Shown in pieces: positions 1-10,330 of a stretch of DNA of 64,000 nt. Under the pieces are notes generated by a model. That model was not told where the DNA came from and did not search any database. It worked only from the letters and a program-made list of their open reading frames with translations. The stretch's first letter is position 1, and each line of letters opens with the position of its first letter. The stretch covers positions 496,001 to 560,000 of the forward strand of contig JALBUN010000005.1 of NCBI GenBank assembly GCA_025174535.1, read 5' to 3'. The stretch comes from Cantharellus purpuraceus. Its lineage: Eukaryota; Basidiomycota; Agaricomycetes; Cantharellales; Hydnaceae. Both the position numbers and the translations under genes were made by a program.

Positions 1-37
1 AAGTCTGGCAGCTAGACATCTGGCAGCTGGAACAACA
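1..37 (-). repeat. Edge of a family B LTR (truncated by window)
   Basis: The first 37 bases match, in reverse complement, the first bases of the LTR at 2041-2776 (the CAGCTGG-AACAACA end). The next bases ACCCT (38-42) continue a sequence that is uninterrupted at 58830-58850, so this is the end of an inserted LTR whose body lies outside the window. Confidence 0.75.
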
Positions 38-645
38 ACCCTGAGTCACATGAGGACTTCAGTCAGCATCCACAATAAATACTCCTTATTTTCTGCATAT
101 AGTATACCATTCCAAGGGTATTTGGTCCCTTTGCCTGACATGATGTAACCTGAGTCAGATTGAAGTGGGAGGATAGGTCAGTGATGGTGACTGGAACTCT
201 ACCTCATGTTTGACTCTTTTATCTATATTATGATATAGAGGCAAAATGCCAAGGAATGTATATGGTTCAACAGAATTGTGAAAGAATATGGGATCACCAA
301 TGGCATAAGAGAGACATGGTGGGGATCTTGGATGTTGAAAGAGTTTTGGAAGTATTTTGACACGTGGAGGTGGCTTAACATGCCCATGGAGCTTGGCATA
401 TTTTTGGTAGTCCTCTGTGTCCAGTGACCAGTGTGATGTATTATTAGAAGAGGTGTTGAAGAGAGGAATAGAAGGCTGATAATGATTGATGGTGATGAAA
501 CACGAGTGACAATCAATGGCTAGAAATAGAGACTGAGGTGGAAAGGGAGTTGCGGTGCTATTTAAGCTTGATACGAAAGACACTAGCAGAGTTTGACCAT
601 CAAAGTGGTTTGATATATGTCCTCAATGTGTCCTGGCTCATCAGC
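38..645 (-). repeat. Repeat J, copy 1 (unclassified)
   Basis: This segment is repeated in forward orientation from about 7267 and in reverse at 58078-59496. Its sense start is the TGATGAGCCAGGA motif near 640 and it carries the short conserved ORF described separately. It lies directly 3-prime of the Gy1 integrase and on the same strand, so it could be that element's 3-prime LTR; I could not prove the boundaries. The B-type LTR at 1-37 interrupts it. Confidence 0.55.
155..583 (-). pseudogene. Short conserved ORF of repeat J, copy 1
   Basis: This 142-codon open frame shares long stretches with frames at 7319-7781 and 58938-59288, including SPPCLSYAIG and PIFFHNS. I do not recognise a family. 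No transmembrane segment, zinc site or catalytic motif is obvious; the middle is rich in Pro, Lys and aromatic residues. A TTTAAATA box stands about 110-130 bp upstream in the best copy (59411-59420). Conservation of the frame in three copies is the only evidence of coding; it may equally reflect recent duplication. Confidence 0.35.
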
Positions 646-921
646 ACTGCTGTGCCATCTGCCAATTTTCCAGGTCATCTCATCTTGATGACCTCTGATC
701 ATATCTGCAGCACTGATTGCCAGTGCTGCCACTGTGGGAGTTTGTTCAACTTCCATTGGATGCTCATCTTGAGCATCCATCATCTCCCTTCTGAGAGATG
801 ACATTTTGATGGAGGGGGGGTTGTGGTGGTTTGAAGAAGCACTGCTAGCCTTTTATGGCTGAGCTTGAAAATTCTTTATTGAGAATTTTTCCAGTGACTA
901 TGTCACATGGGTGTAACATGA

Positions 922-1266
922 TTATTTATCACTTACATGCTCATAATGCACATACAGTTGAATGAGACTGATGTGGAACATAGGCATAATGCACCTACTA
1001 GTCAGTTCTGGTGGGAGTTCTAGTGTCACCGTCAAAGCTTTATTATGGGCTTTGATTACTTTATAGGGCCTGATATACTTGGGCACTAGTTTGCTGGTTC
1101 TACCCTTAGGTAGAGTCAAGTTTTTTGTTGAGAGGTAGACTTTGTCACCTTTCTGGAAGGTTGAACCTTCCTGACATTTCTTATTGGCATGAAATGTCTG
1201 AACAATGTGACTTTCTATAATTGCATTGTGTGCTGCTAGCAAGTTCGCTTGAGCCTGCTGTGCCAA
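922..1266 (-). pseudogene. Gy1 integrase C-terminal region
   Basis: The 114-codon frame contains FQKGDKVYLSTKNL, followed by KLVPKYIRPYKVIK and FHISLIQLY. These are the usual landmarks after a Ty3/gypsy integrase core (the GDKVYLST and KYxGPYxV motifs). No chromodomain follows. The frame starts from an internal Met; the upstream core is in another frame, so it is a remnant. Confidence 0.8.
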
Positions 1267-1499
1267 TCATTTGACACCCTTGAACTTGGTGTCATTGTTC
1301 ATGGGCATGCCTATTCTAGGCATATACCCATAGCTAAGCCCAAATGGAGTAAACCCTGTTGTTGAGCTTATATTGGAGTTTAGTGTAACTCCACCATTGG
1401 ACACTTATGTGCCCAATATTTCTGATCACTTTGTACAACTGTATGAAATATTTGGTGAATGGAACAATTTGCTCATTCCATTGCTCCATCTGTTTGCAG

Positions 1500-1915
1500 A
1501 TGGAATGCTGTGGACATGAGGAGTTTCACCCCCATTATCTGCTGTAGTTCACACCAAAAGATAGATGTGAATTTGAATCTCAATCAGACATGATCAAGTC
1601 TGGTATACTGTGAAGGTGTACAACTTCTTTAAGGAATAGCCATGCTACTCCTTTTGCTGTTACATGTGTATCCATAGGTATTATATGTACCTGCAATGTG
1701 AAGCAATCTATGACTACCAGTTGGTAGTCATAGTCATTAGATTTTGGTAATGGACCCATAAAGTCTATACCTATCAATTGCCAGGGCCATTCTGGTACTG
1801 GCAAGCTATGAAGAAGCCCTATGAGTTTCTTTGTACTGTCTTTATTCATTTGGCACTTCATGCATGAAGTGCAGAATGATTTGACATTGGTGATCATGCC
1901 TGGCCACCAGTACAA
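1500..1915 (-). pseudogene. Gy1 integrase zinc-binding and catalytic core
   Basis: The frame begins YWWPGM, has the CTSCMKCQMNK half of the HHCC zinc-binding domain, then PWQLIGIDFMGPLPKS with the first catalytic Asp and a DxxLVVID-like strand. It ends at LIMSD, the region of the second Asp, where a frameshift or stop breaks it. A close copy is at 30643-30909 and the Gy2 family has its own version at 36192-36707. Confidence 0.85.
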
Positions 1916-2040
1916 CCGTCAAATGTAATTCACAGTCTTTAGTTGACCAAAATGGCCAACTACTTGGTATGCATGGTTGATTATTATCTTGATCAGCCTC
2001 CTCCCCTTCAGAAACACTGAACAGGATATACAGACAACAT

Positions 2041-2776
2041 TGTTGTTCCAGCTGCCGGATGTCTAGCTGCCGGACTTCTGGGGAGAAAAGAGAAGAGAGG
2101 GGGACTAGAGGGGACAGGGGAGGAACAGGAGCATATAGGAGGCTCAGGAGGTTTTGAGGGGTGAAGGGGGTAAAGGAGGATGGTTATAGGAATGGAATAG
2201 GGAACAGGAGAAGCCCCTGTGAGTTCCAGAACTTCCTGGACATTATTTCGCTTTTATATTCATCATTTCATCATCATGGACACTTCCCCCCATCATCATC
2301 TCATCATCCATCCCATCATTGACTCAGGACATTTACAAATGACTTCATTCATTCATAGGACTTAGTATCATATATAAATCACGTCTGTAATGCACTTGAA
2401 AAGACAGAGTAATTATCTCTCACATATTCTATCTGTGTGTCTGAATCTATTCGTATCTGGAATATCTCCAGAACGAACGCATATTTCTATTAGCATTTGC
2501 ATATTCCACTCGAATCTCGAATTACAAAGCCATAAAATCACTGGCTACGTTTTTATTAAGCATTTACTTCAAATCAAATCACCTACTCCTGCTACCTGCT
2601 GGATTAGCTTGTATCCACTTATCCAAATCACTCCAAACTTCACACAAAGATACTATTCAAGCCTGTCTCTCACAGACTGCACATATATCATGTTCACACC
2701 ACTGCTCCATTTTCTATTCGAAATCTACTCATTACTACACCCCAGCAAGGCAATTATTCACATTATTTAAATAACA
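2041..2776 (+). repeat. Solo LTR, family B (736 bp)
   Basis: The unit starts TGTTGTTCCAGCTG and ends TTTAAATAACA, with the 5-bp target duplication AACAT at 2036-2040 and 2777-2781. A TATATAAAT box near 2370-2380 fixes the sense strand. It is inserted between the RNase H-integrase spacer and the integrase of Gy1; the uninterrupted Gy1 sequence is visible at 31030-31060. Related LTRs lie at 8000-8741, 18353-19091, 31126-31487 (partial) and 61265-62016. Confidence 0.93.
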
Positions 2777-2781
2777 AACAT

Positions 2782-2966
2782 TGCATCTGTATACATTTTT
2801 GGCCCATATTAGACCATCATGCATGCTGAATTGTGCATGCTCTTTAGGTGCTTCCAGCACCTTAGAAAGGACAGTATCCTTTTCTATATGCACCTTGTAC
2901 AATCTGCATGAGGTTGATCCCATGCTTAACATGAGATCACAATGGTGTTCCATCATCATCCGATGA
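2782..2966 (-). pseudogene. Gy1 RNase H-integrase spacer
   Basis: The minus frame ends HDGLIWAKNVYRC, which resembles the DGLLW/IYVP spacer that precedes the integrase zinc finger in gypsy polyproteins. The frame continues on the far side of the inserted LTR towards YWWPGM at 1915. It is a remnant interrupted by that insertion. Confidence 0.6.
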
Positions 2967-3119
2967 CATCACTCCAAGGTCCTCTATTTCTTTAGAGGAC
3001 TTAGAATCATTGTTCAATGATTCTGTTTGAACATTGAGTGCTTCAGCTTCCAGCACTCTGTTCTCTTTTGTCTCAAGCAGTCACCTTCAGGTGACTGCTT
3101 GCTGTCCTGATCTCAATGA

Positions 3120-3555
3120 ATCATTTTATAGGGAGTAGTTCTCCTTCAGGGTCAAGATGTACATCTGTGCTCACATATATGTAGTTGGGATGACTCTCTG
3201 TTGGGGAGTCATCAGCATAGTAGCGTGACAGACAGTCTGCTGCTTTGTTCTCTACCCCATCTACATGCAGGGTAGTAAAGTTGAAATGGAATAAGAACTC
3301 TCACCATCTAATCTGTCTAGGAGAGAGGTTCTTTTGGGTCTCAAAGTATTTGAGACCCTTGTGGCCAGTTACTAGGATGAACTTTTGTCCTAGTAGCTTA
3401 TCTTCCCATTTCATTAGGGCTTTGAGCATGGCTATAGTCTCATTCTCCTGTATAGTATGAGAGTACACAAATATGTCATCCAGATATACATGGATGAATC
3501 TTCTGATATATTCTTGGAAGATGGTGGTCATGAGCTGCTGAAATGTCAAGGGCAT
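3120..3555 (-). pseudogene. Gy1 reverse transcriptase YLDD fused to RNase H tail
   Basis: The minus frame has FIHVYLDDIFVYS, the catalytic motif of gypsy RT. After only about 35 residues it is followed by FILVTGHKGLKYFETQKNL and, downstream, KAADCLSRYY, which belong to the end of RNase H. In an intact element more than 150 residues separate these blocks, so an internal deletion removed the RT thumb and most of RNase H. The conserved TDHK is TGHK here. Confidence 0.8.
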
Positions 3556-3639
3556 TACAGTCCCCTTGCATGACTTGACTGATGAATGTCCCCAAGACAG
3601 TCACAAATGCCATCTTGGGTATATCCATCAGCCTGACAC

Positions 3640-4047
3640 ATATCTGTTCCTATGCCTCAGACATATTGAGTTTAGATCAATATGTACAGCAGGCAACATC
3701 ATATCTGATGTTGTCCTGATTGGGGAAGGGCATTACATCCTTCACTATATTGTCATTCTGTTTGTGCAAGTTGAACACAGTGCAGAGCTTCCCATTTTTC
3801 TTGGGAATGTATAGCATTGGTACAGCCTGTTGAGCTGTAGCTGATACCCACCACTTAGCAGTGGTGTATTGCAGAACTTTCTCTGAGAGTTCTGCTCAGT
3901 AGTGTTCTGGGCACTTAGGCAAGCAGTAATATATTCACTTGTCAGGATCCATGAGATTAATCTTGTGATTAACTTCCTTAAATGGGGGAAGTTCAAGGGT
4001 ATGCTGCTGAATAGGTCAGCATACTTTTCTTTCCATTGATCCCTCAA
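3640..4047 (-). pseudogene. Gy1 reverse transcriptase N-terminal remnant
   Basis: The minus frame begins with a KEKYADLFSS-like segment, then contains a YQLQLNRLYQCYTFPRKM stretch interrupted by shifts and stops. Position and order (between protease and YLDD) identify it as the fingers and palm part of RT. Individual motifs are badly eroded. Confidence 0.6.
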
Positions 4048-4279
4048 CTGAAGGAATGTTCAGTTGTGTAGGTGGTTGATCCTCCACAAGACAAAGCTAT
4101 TCATCTCATGCTCTTATTTGGACCCTCCATTGGGGGGTCCTTTACTGAGTCTAGTTCTTCTTTTGGGAAGGACTGCATTGTGGGTAGCTCATGTTTAGAG
4201 TTACCCTCTTGGTGTCATTTATTCATGCCAATATTCCTTCTTTGTATTGAGTTTGTACCCTGTGACAGGGTACAGAGAG

Positions 4280-4560
4280 CATTGGTATTCTGCTCTTCAT
4301 TGGTGGGGACTTCTTCAGTTCCCATCATGATTCAGCCTGGGCCATTAAAGTTCAGGCATATTCCTAGTTTTCATAGGAATGGGGTATTGAGTATTACATC
4401 ATAATACTCAACGTTGGTGACATCAAAGTATTCTTCAATGTCTCAATTACCAAACTTTATGGTACTCCTGCTTCCAACGCATGCTAATTGCAGTGCAATG
4501 GGTTGCTCTAGCACAAAGGTTTTCATACCTGTTGCACATGTGAATTCAAGGGATATCATT
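4280..4560 (-). pseudogene. Gy1 aspartic protease/pre-RT region
   Basis: Read on the minus strand, this segment has a FDVTNVEYYDVILNTPFL-type strand, then KLGICLNFNGPG and IMMGTEEVPTN. That is the C-terminal half of a gypsy protease and its link to RT. The same block is found in the opposite orientation at 31900-32290. The catalytic D-[ST]-G itself was not located with confidence. Confidence 0.65.
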
Positions 4561-5059
4561 ATCCCCTCGCTCTCACTGTCTAATAGACAGTGAGCAAGTG
4601 TTCCACCAATCTCCCAATATGCATTTTATTATTTATGTGTGGCCTATTGGGTCATGCTGTTGACTCTGTCAGCTCCTATGATTATACATAGGTTCAGCCA
4701 ATCTGTTGATGCTGACAGCAGCTATATGCAGCTGTCGTGATTCTGCTTCTCAGGAATCTTGTTGCACTGTATGGGTGTGTTTCAGTGGAATTCAATCATT
4801 TGTGTCAAATTCATATTGCATTAGAGCAATACATTGGCATAGCCTCCTCTTTGGGGGTGTCATCTTGGTCATCCCATTCATATGGGGTGATCTTCTCATT
4901 CCATTTATCAGCTACTTCTATGGCTGGCATTTTTTCCTCTAGATGGTACTTGGGATTGTCCATCACTTCTTCATGTTCTCCCTCTATTGGGGAGAACCTG
5001 TCTATATTGTCCTCCACTATGTGTGAGGACACATCCTTTTGGACCACAGCCAACCTTAC

Positions 5060-5127
5060 ATTGCCTTTAGTTTGGGGCAACTGGGTTGCATGTGTCCTGT
5101 CTGGCCACATTTGTAGCACACAATGTT
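5060..5127 (-). pseudogene. Gy1 gag CCHC zinc knuckle
   Basis: One minus-strand frame reads VCYKCGQTGHMQPSCPKLK, a perfect C-x2-C-x4-H-x4-C nucleic-acid-binding knuckle typical of gag nucleocapsid. It is one base out of frame with the longer open frame below it (5119-4811), so the element is frameshifted here. The solo LTR at 5187-6008 separates it from the rest of gag. Confidence 0.85.
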
Positions 5128-5186
5128 ACTGGTAACATTGTTTGATTGATCACCACTTGCATGTGCTGGTGGCTTTGATTGATAAT

Positions 5187-6008
5187 TGTTAAGTGAAGAT
5201 ATGGAGGGGTATTGTGGGTGAGTGTAAGATGAAGGTGAGGGATGGTGGCAAAGTAGATTTTTGAATAGGGGAGCAATTACTGCAAGGATGCAAATATATG
5301 CGGGGTCTATGGAAAGGTGTTGTTTGGTAGAGTAATGTTACCAAATATCAGAATATTTGGTTAAGAACTGGGACTTCTGCAAAATATTTGAGCAGAAATG
5401 GGAATAGCAACACTTTGAAAAAGTGTTTGCTTAATAGAAATGGATGTAATGATCCAAATCGTTCGTAATTTGAGATAGAAATAGTTGATGCAATATCCTA
5501 ATTGAATATGCAAAAGATTTTAAATCGAATAGGTCATTTAGGAGTTATTCCAGGAACGACAGAAAGTTGACACAAGCTGTTTGTTTGCAGCTTGGAAGGG
5601 ATTAAAAGCAGTGAATCTCCTTATTGATACTTGTACACAGTTGTAGTTAATATACAATTTGACAATCACATGATAAAAAAAGCCTTTTAGTAAGATTGAA
5701 ACATATGATAAAAGAAATGATGTGGATACTGATAATATGTGATGTCATGGGGAAAAACTTTTTATAGAGAAAGGAATTTTTACCCGTTTGACTTGAGGTT
5801 TATGACGAATGAAAATCATCATAATACCTCCCTTTTTGAGTAGTAGCCACTCCCGTAGAACGAAAGGATGGCTCACAAAATAAAATCGAAAAACACCTCC
5901 TCATCCCTTAATCAAAAAATTCCCAAACTTTTCACAACTTTTCCTTATCATAAAACTCCCCCTTCTAGCTCCAATAGATTGTAATATTACTTGAATAAAT
6001 TCTTGACA
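5187..6008 (-). repeat. Solo LTR, family A (822 bp)
   Basis: The unit has TG...CA ends (TGTTAAG to CTTGACA) and the same 822-bp length as the two LTRs of the complete copia at 10546-16656, in the same orientation. Target duplication ATAAT lies at 5182-5186 and 6009-6013. It sits in the gag gene of Gy1, so it is younger than Gy1. It keeps TATAAAAAG where the complete element has TGTAAAAAG. Confidence 0.95.
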
Positions 6009-6013
6009 ATAAT

Positions 6014-6635
6014 TACCCTTAAAGGAGTAATTGTTGGAATTGGACCTGGAGTCTCCACTATGGGGTTCCAGCCTTGATGCACTTGCTTGTGATGAGTGTG
6101 TGTTGGGAGCCATATACACATGTCCATGGGGCATGGGTCAACTCCCTGCATTCATCATACCAGTAGTTCTATTGACTACTGGTGTATGGGTTGAGGAGGA
6201 TGCATTAGTCATGTTCTCCATGCGTCACATACCATGGTGGTATTGCATCACTTCCTCTATCATTTGAGCAGTTTCATACAACTGCTCAATAGTGCTAAAC
6301 TCAGCATTGAGGCTTCTTGTCTCAGAGGTTCATGCATTGCAGTTACAAACCTCTTCCTGTACGTGTATGTGGCCCACATACTTATATATGTCATTCATTA
6401 ATTTGTGAATGGTCCTTTGACCTTGTATTACAGAGTCAAATTTATTTGATGCATGATGATGTATCAGGATGTGTAGGAATCTATGCTGCAATCCTTGAAT
6501 TGCAGTTTCCAGGGTCCAGTCTTGGACTGCCCTATTGTAGTGTTCTACATTCCTGTAGAACCATTCCTGGGCCTTGCCTTTAAGGCAAGTGTCTAAGTAC
6601 AATAGCTGAAACTTTGTACTGACCTCATTCACCAC
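6014..6635 (-). pseudogene. Gy1 gag (capsid-like) remnant
   Basis: The minus frame 6635-6330 contains LDTCLKGKAQEWFYRNVEHY and AVQDWTLETAIQGLQHRFLH, landmarks of the retrotransposon gag capsid domain of fungal gypsy elements. A second frame (6134-6014) continues into a Ser/Asn-rich linker that the solo LTR interrupts. Frameshifts separate the blocks. Confidence 0.8.
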
Positions 6636-7150
6636 TCAATTATACGGCTCCATAAGAGCTGTTCAGATGAATCAGTGTCCATATGATCATCTTGATCATA
6701 TGGCTCTGGAAGGAGATGGCTCTCAGTCATCCCTGATGTCATCATAGCATTCTCATCCACTTGGATGGATGCAGAGGAGGCAACCACTAATGTGGTGTCT
6801 TGGTCAAGGTTACAATCTAGCTGAGCATGACTCAAATGCTCAGCAAGGGAGCATTTAACAGCTTTATGGGCTGCTCAAGAGGCTCCTTGAGTCTCTTGCT
6901 TTCACTTACCAACCCTGGTGGGTTGGTTGAATGCTTCTCCAGAGGTGATGCAACTAGCAAATGCCTCCAGGATAGCAGCACAATCAGGGGTGATGCTTCC
7001 CTTTTTCCAAGCCAGAGTGTGAGTTCTAGCTCAGTATGCTCTTTGGGGGAACAATCCCCCTAATTATACACTTCTGAAATAAAAGCACAGAAAGTGTCAC
7101 CACTAGTGGGTGAAAACTTATGGCCACTGGTTAATAGTTCCCAGTGGCTG
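6629..7150 (-). pseudogene. Gy1 gag N-terminus and leader
   Basis: The segment is repeated with about 95 percent visual identity at 53430-53985. There the minus frame reads NWGDCSLKEHTELELTLWLG and onward through a Gln/Ala-rich coil to SLAEHLGHAQLDCDLN. Here the equivalent frame is broken. The acidic, charged N-terminal part of gag is the likely identity, judged from its position upstream of the capsid domain. Confidence 0.6.
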
Positions 7151-7318
7151 GGAGTCTGGAACAGAGGTTCTTTCTGAACACAGAAGAACCTTTGTTAGGA
7201 GTGGCCTTCTGGAGCCACATTCAAACATCTACATCTACATCATAGAAGTTCATAGTGCCACTGACTCCTGTCAGATGGTGATGAGCCAGGATGCATCAAG
7301 GACATATATCAAACCACT

Positions 7319-7781
7319 TTGACAGTTGAACTCTGCCAGCATCTTTTGTATCAAACCTTTAATAGTGCTGCAACTCCCTCCCCACCTCATTCTCTATTTC
7401 TAGCCATCAATCATCACTCGTGTTTCATTGCCATCAATCATTATCAGCCTTCTATTCACACCAATCCTTTCATCATTATTCACATGGCTTCTAATTCTAT
7501 TCCTCTCTCCAACATCTCTTCTAATAATATGTCACACTGGACACAGAGGACTATCAAAAATATGCCAAGCTCCATGTGCCAAAATACTTCCAAAACTCTC
7601 CAATATCCAAGATCCCCACCATGTCTCTCTTATGCCATTGGCGATCCCATATTCTTTCACAATTCTGTTGAACCATATATATTCCTTGGCATTTTGCCTC
7701 TATCATAACATGGATAAAAGAGTTGAACATGAGGTAGAGTTTCAGTTGCCATTGCCAACCTATCCTCCCACTTCAATCTGA
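7319..7781 (+). pseudogene. Short conserved ORF of repeat J, copy 2
   Basis: The same peptide as at 155-583 is encoded, but in two overlapping frames: the N-terminal half and SPPCLSYAIG block in the frame ending 7708, the final EVEFQ block in the frame ending 7781. At least one frameshift has therefore occurred relative to the copy at 58938-59288. No known domain recognised. Confidence 0.35.
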
Positions 7782-7999
7782 CTCAGCCTACATCATGTCA
7801 GGCAAAGGGACCAAATACCCTTGGAATGGGATACTATATGCAGATGGATCACTAAGACAATAAGGAGTATTTGTTGTGGATGCTGACTGAAGTCCTCATG
7901 TGACTCAGGGTCAATTTACCTTTGGAGCTGTAGGAAAGATGGTATTGGTGGATGTTTCTATTGTTCTTTTATATGACTTACCCCTGTTTCATCTTTTAA

Positions 8000-8741
8000 T
8001 GTTGAAAAAATTTCGCCTTGCTGGGGGTGTGTGAAGAGTAGATTTCAAATAGAGACAGAGGGAGTGATGGGAACTGGATGTATGCATAGTAGAATTGAAG
8101 ATATACTTGAGTAGTATCTTCCTACGAAGTTTGATGGGATTTGGTGTGATCTTCGTCTAGATATTGACAATTTAAGCAGGGATCAGGAGCAGATGACTTG
8201 AACGAGAGTAAATGCTTAATAGAAAATCAACCAGTGGAGCTTAGGCTTCGCAAACTGGGATTCGAATATATGTTGCAATACTCTGGAATAGTATGCAAAA
8301 TATTGTAGAAATACGCGTTCGTTCTGGAGTTATTCCAGAAACTAATAGTTCAGACACAGTCAACAAAAAACAGGTGAGAGCAAATTCTCTAGTCCATTGC
8401 ATATCTAGCTAGGCATTTTTTATACAAGATATGCATGCTAATAACTCGTGATAAAAGTTCTGTGTCATTTGAAACATGGGAAAGAAACTTGTGATAAAAA
8501 CGAAATGGGGGGTGAAGCCAATAGGGAAAAAATGACGAAATAAAATATAAAAGAAATATAGGCAAATGATCTGATGTGTGTGGAGCTTACAGGGGCTTCT
8601 CCTCTTCCCTCCTAACCATTTCCCCTTGCTTTCCTACCTCCCCCTCAACCTCCTGAGCCTCCTATGTGCTCCTATTCCTCCTATCCCCTCTGTTTCCCCT
8701 CTGTTCCCCTCTACCCTTGAAGTCCGGTCTTCCAAATAACA
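8000..8741 (-). repeat. Solo LTR, family B (742 bp)
   Basis: Plus-strand ends are TGTTGAAAA and AAATAACA; target duplication TTTAA lies at 7995-7999 and 8742-8746. The uninterrupted target is present in reverse complement at 58728-58762 inside the other copy of repeat J, which proves the insertion point. Confidence 0.95.
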
Positions 8742-8961
8742 TTTAATTCATTCATACACAACTTACTCATCCTTGTTCTATTTTTATTACTCATCATCTC
8801 CTATTCTTACAAAGATTACCCCTATCTGTCAATTCATTTCTCCATGATTTCCCCATTAGTAGTTCAACTTCACATGCTTGATCAGCTGGCTTGATCAGCA
8901 TTTCTTGGATCATATTACATCATTTGCTCCTCCTATTGTGTCATTGTGCCCTGGGGATTTG

Positions 8962-8970
8962 TATATAAAA
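8962..8970 (+). promoter_or_regulatory. TATA box in repeat J
   Basis: TATATAAAAGGG lies in a GC-richer context and is preserved in the reverse copy near 58505-58515. It is followed by the repeated CTCTAAGTC motif and leads towards ORF K at 9515. A real promoter is plausible but untested. Confidence 0.5.
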
Positions 8971-9514
8971 GGGTGCTAGTTTTTGCCCCTGGAATGAATC
9001 AACAAGTTTTCAGCCAATGCTCTAAGTCAAAGATCATGCTCTAAGTCTACACTCTACACTACCTTCTAAGTCCATTAGCTCTACACTGAGGCAAAACACC
9101 TTGGTTCAATGATCAGATTTCCCTCCCCTATCAAGAGGCTGCATTTCTTGAAACCACTCTTTGCACTTCTTCCAATTATGTTCCCCATCATCTTCCAGTC
9201 ACAGAGCACAATCAATCCTCTTGACAGAAAGCACAGAGCATGATCTACCATCTTAACTGTCCCTTTTGCTCACCATCATCCTCAATCACAGAGCACTATA
9301 AATTGTCTTGACAGTGCCCTTTTAATCACCCTCACCAGACACAGTATACTATTACACTTGCTGATTACCCTTGTCCTCCATACCATTGGTTGTGTGGGCC
9401 TTTACATTTGAAGCAGATGAAGTTGCCTTGTTGATCTTGGTTACATGGACAGAGTTGACCCATCTGACACCTGTCCCACCAGTAGACTCACTGGTGTGCT
9501 GGTGATCATGGCCA

Positions 9515-10330
9515 TTGTTTGCAGTGGGTGCAGCTGAAGAAGATGATGTGGTGGAGGTGGAGAAGGTGGAAGCAGAGGTGGATCCTGATGTAGACATGGA
9601 GCTCAATGTGAATGTGGAGCCTGAGGTGGGTGTGGATGTTGGGATGGATATGGGGCCTGACCCAACCTTGAATCATTATGAGGAGATGGCTTGGGTAGGT
9701 GCAGTTGAAGCTCACAAATGGGCAGAGCTATATGCTGCTTGTAATGGGTGTCTTAGTTTACACTGTTACACAGAACTCAACCAAGTATATTGGTTGTGCA
9801 ATGTGCTGTACAGTGTGGTTGTTAACTAAGGTCTGTCTACTATATGTGGACCTACATGTGTACTTGGGTCCACTGGCTTACATAATAATTATACATATGC
9901 ACCCTATGGGTGCATATATCTATCAAGAAGACAGCATTCATTAATGGAATGCTGCATACATTAATTATAATTATATACTATAGTAAGTAAGTACCTTGGG
10001 TACTTACACTGCTACTACCAAGAAAAATCTTGAGGTTGCAGTCTTCTCATTGAAGGCATACCTGAGCACTGATATGGAGAAGTGGGAGGCAGATTGGAGG
10101 ATCATATGGTGTAAGGTGGAGGATCACCTACTAGTGACTCATAAAAAGGAGTTCACTAGGTCAGCAATCAAGCTTCATAAGCATGAGATGTAGAAGGCTG
10201 CAGAGCAGCAGGACAAGGAGGAGGAGAGGGAAAACTTGGAGGCTGTGTCAAAAAGGAGCAGACCACCCAAGGCTCTGGCTCTGACAGAACCATTCAGCGG
10301 ACCTGGCATAATATGTGACTTGTGTTGTGG
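9515..10330 (+). pseudogene. ORF K copy 1: acidic coiled-coil, Cys-rich protein, broken
   Basis: The frame from 9515 encodes a Glu/Val/Asp-rich acidic N-terminus, then AWVGAVEAHKWAELYAA. The 269-bp LTR D (9740-10008) interrupts it; the frame resumes at about 10014 with TTKKNLEVAVFSLKAYLS. A charged helix and PPKALALTEPFSGPG-IICDLC follow before LTR G cuts it at about 10329. A stop near 10190 adds damage. The second copy (57595-60135) shows the uninterrupted junction. Function unknown; the C-x2-C start of a zinc-binding region and coiled coil suggest a nucleic-acid or protein-binding role. Confidence 0.5.
9740..10008. repeat. Solo LTR-like insertion, family D (269 bp)
   Basis: It starts TGTAATGGGTG and ends GGGTACTTACA, with target duplication CTGCT at 9735-9739 and 10009-10013. 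The empty site is at about 57816-57832 in the paralogous ORF K. Copies at 53155-53427 and 53986-54263 are in opposite orientations. The unit is unusually full of inverted repeats (see findings). Confidence 0.93.

Larger units (their letters stand above)
800..7150 (-). mobile_element. Gy1: decayed Ty3/gypsy retrotransposon
   Basis: Read on the minus strand, the gypsy order is present: gag N-terminus (7063-6629), gag (6635-6014), CCHC knuckle (about 5125-5060), protease region (about 4560-4280), reverse transcriptase (4047-3450), RNase H tail (to about 3120), integrase zinc-binding and core (1915-1500), integrase C-terminus (1266-922). Stops, frameshifts and an internal RT/RNase H deletion make it non-autonomous. 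Two solo LTRs with target duplications sit inside it (2041-2776 and 5187-6008). CpG is extremely rare. Partial copies of the same family lie at 30390-31125, 31488-32585 and 53430-53985. Confidence 0.85.
7267..9350 (+). repeat. Repeat J, copy 2 (unclassified)
   Basis: This forward copy of repeat J starts at TGATGAGCCAGGA and includes the short ORF (7319-7781), a solo LTR insertion (8000-8741), a long AT-rich leader and a TATATAAAA box at 8962-8970. After the TATA box are CTCTAAGTC-type repeats and several CACAGAGCA motifs. The right end is not sharp; homology with the copy at 58078-59496 fades near 9350. ORF K begins soon after in the same direction, so the 8962 TATA box could serve it. Confidence 0.5.

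Noticed and set aside
4072..4404. A 110-codon plus-strand ORF, also found at 31961-32293, which looks conserved.
   Set aside because: It is antisense to the gypsy protease region; its conservation follows from that of Gy1.
9352..9606. Ser/Thr-rich minus-strand ORF with HTSESTGGTG.
   Set aside because: It is antisense to the acidic start of ORF K and low in complexity. A gag remnant cannot be excluded, but nothing supports it.
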